From NCBI GenBank assembly GCA_030544235.1, contig CM060470.1, positions 17,885,356 through 17,949,355 on the forward strand: a stretch of DNA of 64,000 nucleotides. The letters run 5' to 3'. Shown one piece after another: positions 1 through 64,000 of the stretch. Below the pieces are notes generated by a model. It did no database searches and was not told where the DNA came from. It worked only from the letters and a program-made list of their open reading frames with translations. The position numbers and the translations under genes were made by a program. Every line of letters begins with the position of its first letter. Position 1 is the first letter of the stretch. The DNA comes from Lepturacanthus savala. Its lineage: Eukaryota > Chordata > Actinopteri > Scombriformes > Trichiuridae.

Positions 1-485
1 CAGATCAGGATAGAACCAGACCAGTGTCACATCTAACAAGATGGATGAATGATCATTCATTCAAAAACATCAACCAAATGGCAGCCATAACATAATATCC
101 CATAATATCCCATCCTGTATCATCAGACTAGTGTTGCTGTGGTTTAAATACCCTTCCCCCCCACATACTTTCTGCTGCTAAGCCTGTCATTTCCTGCTAT
201 ACATTTTACTGTATTCCATTATTTTAAAACTTCAGTAAATTTCAATTTAATTCAGATGCTCTTTTGTTAACCTGATCATTAGCTGATGTGTTCTGGTTGA
301 GCAGAATTAAACATGCTGCCTTAACACATTTAGTTATTATTTCGTTTCTTACATTTAAACACTGTTTCATTTTCTGTTCCCTCGTGAGTTTCCTTATTGT
401 CTCCTTTTCTTTGCCTCAGACATTGGCTGCATTGGCTGCTCTGAATAGAGAGCGTGATGTTGAGCCTTCTGGCAGCTTTCTGTAC
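1..485 (-). other. Intron after dnah7 w37, left edge
   Basis: AT-rich intron sequence. I searched it for the expected next dnah7 segment and found none. Nothing else recognisable. Confidence 0.6.
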
Positions 486-62727
<62,242 letters not shown>

Positions 62728-64000
62728 CTGCGTGCACGTGCACACACACACAGTTACACAGAATGTTTTGCATTATCCCTTTGTGCATTTTGACTTTGAT
62801 GAAGACAAAGTAGTATGAGTTCTACAGTACTAAAGGCTGGAAAACAATTGGTGTGCTCTGTTCTTTATTCCCCATGCAACTTTACAACACTTAACATATA
62901 GAAATGTCATCAAACTCAAACTCTGTTGGTGCCTCAGTGGCCAAATTTGTATTATGATATTATTATTATATTATGATATTATTTAAATGCAAAATTCCAA
63001 TGCCCAGAATGAAGAGACATCATGGGCCCATATGCTTACCACTTCTAGAGAAACAGCTATTGTTAGGATTTTACTGCTTATCGATACTGATACTTATCAA
63101 AACTCTTAGTTTCAAAACTTACATTCATGGTAGATTTAAACACATTAACATGAGTTTTGTTTCCGTCACTAATCATTTTACTGATCAGTATAATCCCAAT
63201 ATATCTTCATAATGTAATCTTATGGTACCTTGTTGAACTAGCAAACCAGATTTAATCCTATTCATATAAATACACATAACACAAATACAATACAAATACA
63301 AATACACATCAACACTATAATAATATTTTGAACTAACAGGAACTTGCTACAAAATTTGGATTCAGTTGTTTAGTTTAACACATGTTGGCTGGCGTTGCTA
63401 ATGTTAAAGTTAACGTTTAGCTTTGGTAAAGCAGTCAAACACTGCATTTATGATTTATTTGAAGTGTTTCATAATGTAGCAGATGTTCGTATGTGACTTT
63501 TTAGATATGACCTCATTGAATTCAGCTGCATTTTCACACGTGTCTGCAATGAGTGGGGAGCAAAACATGAAATGTCATCATCGATGACACAGACTTTGTC
63601 ATCATTAGTGGAAGGTTGAAATGACAGAAAATAATTTCAAATACAGATAGCAGAAATAGTTGTTTTGAAGCTGATCAGTTCGAATTAGGTACCAATGCCA
63701 AACTAGTACCAAAGGAGAACACTTCTACCTGCTACACAATCAAATATAATTGTAGGCTCTATAACATACAACATCCTCCATCCTTTAAGCTGATTGATAA
63801 AAGGTTCCAGGTTATATTTTCAATCTTGAGTTTTGGACTCAGAAAACTCTACATACCCCTTTGACTCTTGCATCTCATGATGCAAGTCATTCAACGCCCA
63901 AAGCACACATAGAACACACTGCTGTGCTTGAAGTTTGCCTCACCAACCCACACAGCCTGAGCTCTATGTTGCAATTCTTTGTAACCTAAAACCGTTGTTT
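62728..64000 (-). other. Intron before dnah7 w1, right edge
   Basis: AT-rich. I searched for the preceding AAA1 exon (normally ending AQQILTIQ) and did not find it, so it lies beyond the window. Two short palindromes near 63575 and 63880. Nothing else. Confidence 0.6.

Overview
The window is the interior of one large eukaryotic gene on the minus strand: an axonemal inner-arm dynein heavy chain, best matched to dnah7. I resolve 37 coding exons between 62727 and 486, read from high to low coordinates. Every junction is GT-AG and the reading frame stays open across all of them. The exons total 7,376 bases, about 2,458 residues, or roughly 60 percent of a DNAH7-length protein of about 4,000 residues. 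The first exon in the window already lies inside AAA1. The tail, linker and AAA1 Walker motifs are beyond base 64000, and the last C-terminal exons are beyond base 1. No complete gene, promoter, start codon or stop codon of dnah7 is present.

The organism is very probably a ray-finned fish, perhaps a percomorph (inference). Introns are short for a dynein gene, AT-rich and packed with teleost-type repeats. These are two tRNA-derived SINE families, a Tc1/mariner-like transposon, hAT-like and TTAA-flanked MITEs, several decayed non-LTR retrotransposons, a candidate solo LTR and long CA/TG microsatellites.

Layout in transcript order: 62.7-60.5 kb, end of AAA1; 60.0-48.2 kb, AAA2; 41.8-36.0 kb, AAA3; 34.2-33.6 kb, an EF-hand-like loop followed by the AAA4 P-loop; 32.5-31.4 kb, rest of AAA4; 30.8-28.8 kb, stalk coiled coil, microtubule-binding domain and returning coiled coil; 27.3-22.2 kb, AAA5; 17.5-16.9 kb, buttress/strut; 16.2-11.3 kb, AAA6; 9.6-0.5 kb, C-terminal domain. 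Four exons (37519-37687, 16076-16202, 15633-15827, 11957-12049) hold no long ATG-started reading frame and are easy to miss.

I saw no CRISPR array, operon, toxin or immune system, or other obviously new multi-gene system. The observations most worth checking are a 104-bp uninterrupted CA repeat lying against a splice acceptor with a 152-nt AG-free zone, a long near-perfect hairpin at 46.5 kb, nested transposon insertions, a foldback element with 56-bp inverted ends, and a conserved-looking Arg-to-Gln change in AAA3. All identifications come from reading the sequence and remembered family features. No search was run.
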